A DNA stretch of 33,446 nt from Gymnopus androsaceus JB14 (Eukaryota > Basidiomycota > Agaricomycetes > Agaricales > Omphalotaceae): positions 1 to 33,446 of the forward strand of contig ML769927.1 of the NCBI GenBank assembly GCA_009733575.1, in the 5' to 3' direction. Below, piece by piece: positions 31,112 through 33,446 of this stretch (position 1 is its first letter; every line of letters starts with the position of its first letter). The position numbers and the translations under genes were made by a program. Below the pieces are notes generated by a model, which saw only the letters and a list, made by a program, of their open reading frames with translations, made no database searches and had not been told where the DNA came from.

Positions 31112-31452
31112 ATGACCTCTACAAATTCTACTTGCTGTGCTCAAAGCCAAAAATTTAGAGGCCCTTCCAAGTTGATAAACTCCCTTGCTTTCTATATTAG
31201 TGGCAGGTATCTGGCTTGTGCAAGCAAAAATCATACCATTAATGTATATGACTGCAAAATGCCCATTGGAGGACTCAAGCAGTGCTTCAAGAGGAGGGAC
31301 CTCATTGGTCAGATATTCTTTGCTGGAATTAACATTGGGAGACACCATGACCACAATAAAAGAGGCAGTTTGCATATCTGCACCATGATTGGAGGACTCA
31401 AGCAGCACTTCAAGAGGAGGGACCTCACTAGGACTCATGTTGTTCTTGGCAA
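31112..31452 (+). pseudogene. WD40-like repeat fragment with an internal 40-bp duplication
   Basis: INSLAFYISGRYLACASKNH followed by TINVYDCK has the spacing of a WD40 repeat. The next part contains GGLKQCFKRRDL, and a second near-copy GGLKQHFKRRDL starts about 123 bp later, from a duplicated DNA segment of about 40 bp (31264-31303 and 31387-31427). Only one blade is visible, so this is a gene fragment cut by element copy B, which begins at 31453. Confidence 0.4.
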
Positions 31453-32452
31453 CATCAGCAAAAATGCTCTGGGCCTGTGGTAGCCTAGGTAGCCTGGGTG
31501 ACCTGAGGATACCCTATAGATCAACCTCAGGTAACCCGGGTAGCCTGGGCAGCCTGGGTGACCAGGGCAGCTCAGGTTAATGGAGGCTACCCTCTAGGGT
31601 ACCCTGAAGTCACCCCATAGGGCTGACATGGGTGAACCTGAGGAAGCCTGAGGAAGCCTGAGCAGCCTGAGGCAACCTGAGACAGTCTGAAACTTGGTTT
31701 AATTTAATACAACCTAAAGAGCCTAAATAACTTCGGGTTTTAAGCTATTAAATATATAGATATTCTGCAGTGAAAAGCAGATATTCCACTTGCTTGATAA
31801 ATCACCTATAGATCAAAGTTGTAAGTAATTGCGCAAAATAGGCGCTTAAATAAGCGCCGAACCGCGTGGGCGCCTGTGAGCTGCGTACAATCAAAAACCT
31901 GTTGATGGGGTCAAATCACTTTCATCAAGAAAATAACAGTTTACCTTCTAAGCTTGCTACACTTAAACTTGAATCTAAATGACTTAAGTGAGCTGTTCCG
32001 AGATGTAAGTCAAAGGCAATGAGACACAAAGAAGCTACAGTTAATAAGAATACCTTAAGTGAGTCTAAGAATATCTGAATTTAATAAGATAATACAAGTT
32101 GAGCAATGTTGAGCAATAAAGTTGAGTGTAAAGAAAGTTGAATAATGAGATAACTGAGATGTTTTTTGCACACTGCTAATTATGATAGACACCCTCAGGC
32201 TACCTTAGGTTACCTCAGGTTGCTCAGGCTGCCTCAGGCTCTCTCAGGTTTACTCAGGTTACCTGAGGTTACCTCAGGCTATCTCAGGTTGACATAGGTT
32301 ACTCTTGGTAACCTGAGAAGGCAGAGGAAAAAGGGATAAACCTGGATGACCTGGGCAACCTAGGTTACCCAGGAGACCTAGGAAACCTGGGGAACCTAGG
32401 ATACCTGAGGTAACTTCTTAGTAACCTAGGGCCCAGAGCATTTTTGCTGATG
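31453..32452. mobile_element. ACCTNAGGT-array element, copy B
   Basis: The ends are perfect inverted repeats of 23 bp: CATCAGCAAAAATGCTCTGG then GCC, and its reverse complement at 32430-32452. Inside lie arrays of AGCCTGGGTGACC/ACCTGAGG words (31475-31700) and ACCTCAGGTT/ACCTAGG words (32185-32430). The core of about 470 bp is AT-rich without a gene. Both flanks carry AA. Same family as 18256-19325. Confidence 0.75.
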
Positions 32453-32492
32453 AAGACTCCTAAGACAATTGTGACTCCCTCCATTCCTGGAC

Positions 32493-32840
32493 TCAAATTG
32501 AAAAAACTGAGTCAGAGGTGTTAAAAACACTTTGTTCTTGGATGAGGACAGACAAATGCATAGAGGCAAACATATTTGGCTCTCCCAGGGGGTTACACAA
32601 GTATTCAGATGTGGTTTGACTAGGTATTAACAAGTCATATGCAGCCACACCAATTGAACCAGAAGCATGAGATGAGAGACATTCAGAGTTAATCTGTGAT
32701 TCTTCTGAATGTCCTGGTTCAGGCATTGGACTCATTTGGAATAATGAGGGATGGACAGATGAAGCAAATGAAGACAAAATCTGGAAGTTAGGGTGCTCAG
32801 GATTTCCAGTTTTTGTCTTCTTCTTAGTGCTACTTTCAGA
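32493..32840 (-). pseudogene. Unidentified protein C-terminal fragment
   Basis: A 115-codon frame is open from just after an in-frame TAA (32843-32841) to its stop. It reads SESSTKKKTKTGNPEHPNFQ, then ILSSFASSVHPSLFQ, and ends NTSDSVFSI. The Ser-rich, low-complexity composition resembles a disordered tail. It lies immediately beyond element copy B. It has no start and no recognised domain. Confidence 0.35.
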
Positions 32841-33161
32841 TTAACATCTACTGTCAAATGTCTCATTTTGCATGAGGTCACAATGCATAAATGTCATAAT
32901 GCATAGGATTATCAAGGAACCATGTTGTTTCCCCACTAAAAGACTAAAATATTGCATATTGCATGGCATTAAGAGTTGTATATGCATTATTAGAACTGCT
33001 TATAGCAGTGAATTGATCAACCCCAATGAGTAAGAAATAGCCTGCAATCATTCTACGAGCATAATAAGTGACTTACAACAATTTTATGTGCTTAATGAGT
33101 GGTCTGCAATGATTTTATGAGCAAAATTAGCTTTTTGACAACATCTTTTTGCTCTTCCAAC

Positions 33162-33329
33162 ATGCCTGCTGCCAAAAAAAATCAATGCATGACTGAGAAT
33201 ATCAATGATACTGGAGTTGCTGAAGAGGGCATGGAGCTCATGAACCACTTGCGGAGGTTCCGGGGACAAGTTAAGAAGGTAGTAAATCTGAGCAGGCAAC
33301 AATGGAGGACTTTTTTTGCAAAGGTTTAG
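33162..33329 (+). other. Short ORF of unknown nature
   Basis: ATG after a pyrimidine-rich CTTTTTGCTCTTCCAAC, reading MPAAKKNQCMTENINDTGVA and LMNHLRRFRGQVKKVVNLSR, 55 codons. Basic and plausible as an exon, but unrecognised. Confidence 0.2.
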
Positions 33330-33351
33330 CTAATCCTGGACTTTGCCGCAA

Positions 33352-33446
33352 GGCTCAAAGTCTAGACTCTATGATGCAGTATGTCACAAATTCTTTTCTT
33401 TACTAGTCTTTGCATCACTAATATGTATCATGTAGGCTGAAGAAGC
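33352..33446 (+). pseudogene. Second copy of the repeat-borne gene, edge only
   Basis: From GGCTCAAAGTCTAGACTC to the window end the sequence matches the reverse complement of about 17371-17465 without a visible difference. It includes the end of exon 3 (GSKSRLYDA), the whole intron GTATGT..ATGTAG and the start of exon 4 (AEE). Sequence to the left of 33352 is unrelated, so the copy is truncated or begins at a junction here. Confidence 0.85.

Overview
The window looks like a piece of a filamentous basidiomycete genome, probably Agaricomycetes. It has short introns of about 50-70 nt with GT..AG borders inside every convincing gene. It encodes a seven-helix protein of a type abundant in Agaricomycetes and a UstYa/DUF3328-type protein. 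It is also dense with hAT, Tc1/mariner/pogo, copia and foldback elements. The organism call is an inference from gene types and intron style.

Layout. 1-2.1 kb: decayed hAT transposase, followed to about 3.66 kb by its probable GTATGG-rich flank. 2.2-6.8 kb: mostly non-coding, with a pogo-like terminal repeat near 5.85 kb and a segment shared with 11.8 kb. 6.8-14.5 kb: the gene island. Four genes lie on the minus strand: a UstYa/DUF3328-like protein (6832-7846), a small secreted-peptide gene (8167-8368), a seven-helix membrane protein (9049-10384) and a second, paralogous peptide gene (12979-13191). A GNAT-fold acetyltransferase gene (13755-14545) is on the plus strand. Several long inverted-repeat elements (10.74-12.59 kb) separate the 7TM gene from the second peptide gene. 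14.6-16.3 kb: an inverted-repeat element built of GGATA/TATCC repeats around an unidentified ORF. 17.1-18.1 kb: a broken, repeat-borne four-exon gene whose intron and exon edge reappear with no mismatch at the right end of the window (33.35-33.45 kb) in the opposite orientation. 18.26-19.33 and 31.45-32.45 kb: two members of one element family with matching ends and arrays of ACCTNAGGT. 19.85-20.32 kb: a lone copia-type LTR plus primer-binding site. 21.5-29.26 kb: a symmetrical inverted-repeat element split by a copia retrotransposon (21553-27287) with intact 363-bp LTRs and a 5-bp target duplication. 29.3-33.4 kb: a possible two-helix membrane protein, a gag remnant, a WD40-like fragment and further pseudogene pieces.

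The most interesting signal is the pair of previously unlabelled mini-genes in the island. Each has an intron 11-12 nt upstream of the ATG, a first coding exon of exactly 70 nt encoding a 21-residue signal peptide, a phase-1 intron starting GTCAGAT, and a last exon ending (D/N)AY(A/V)LD(L/P)TEK-stop. One copy sits next to a UstYa-like gene with two intact HxxHC motifs. UstYa proteins are known from fungal ribosomal-peptide (dikaritin) pathways, so a secreted-peptide or RiPP-like system is a reasonable but unproven reading.

A second theme is decay. The copia polyprotein, the hAT transposase and the repeat-borne gene are interrupted mainly by TGA codons at places where an Arg codon CGA would fit, as expected from deamination of methylated CpG in silenced repeats. 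The four best island genes have no such interruptions.
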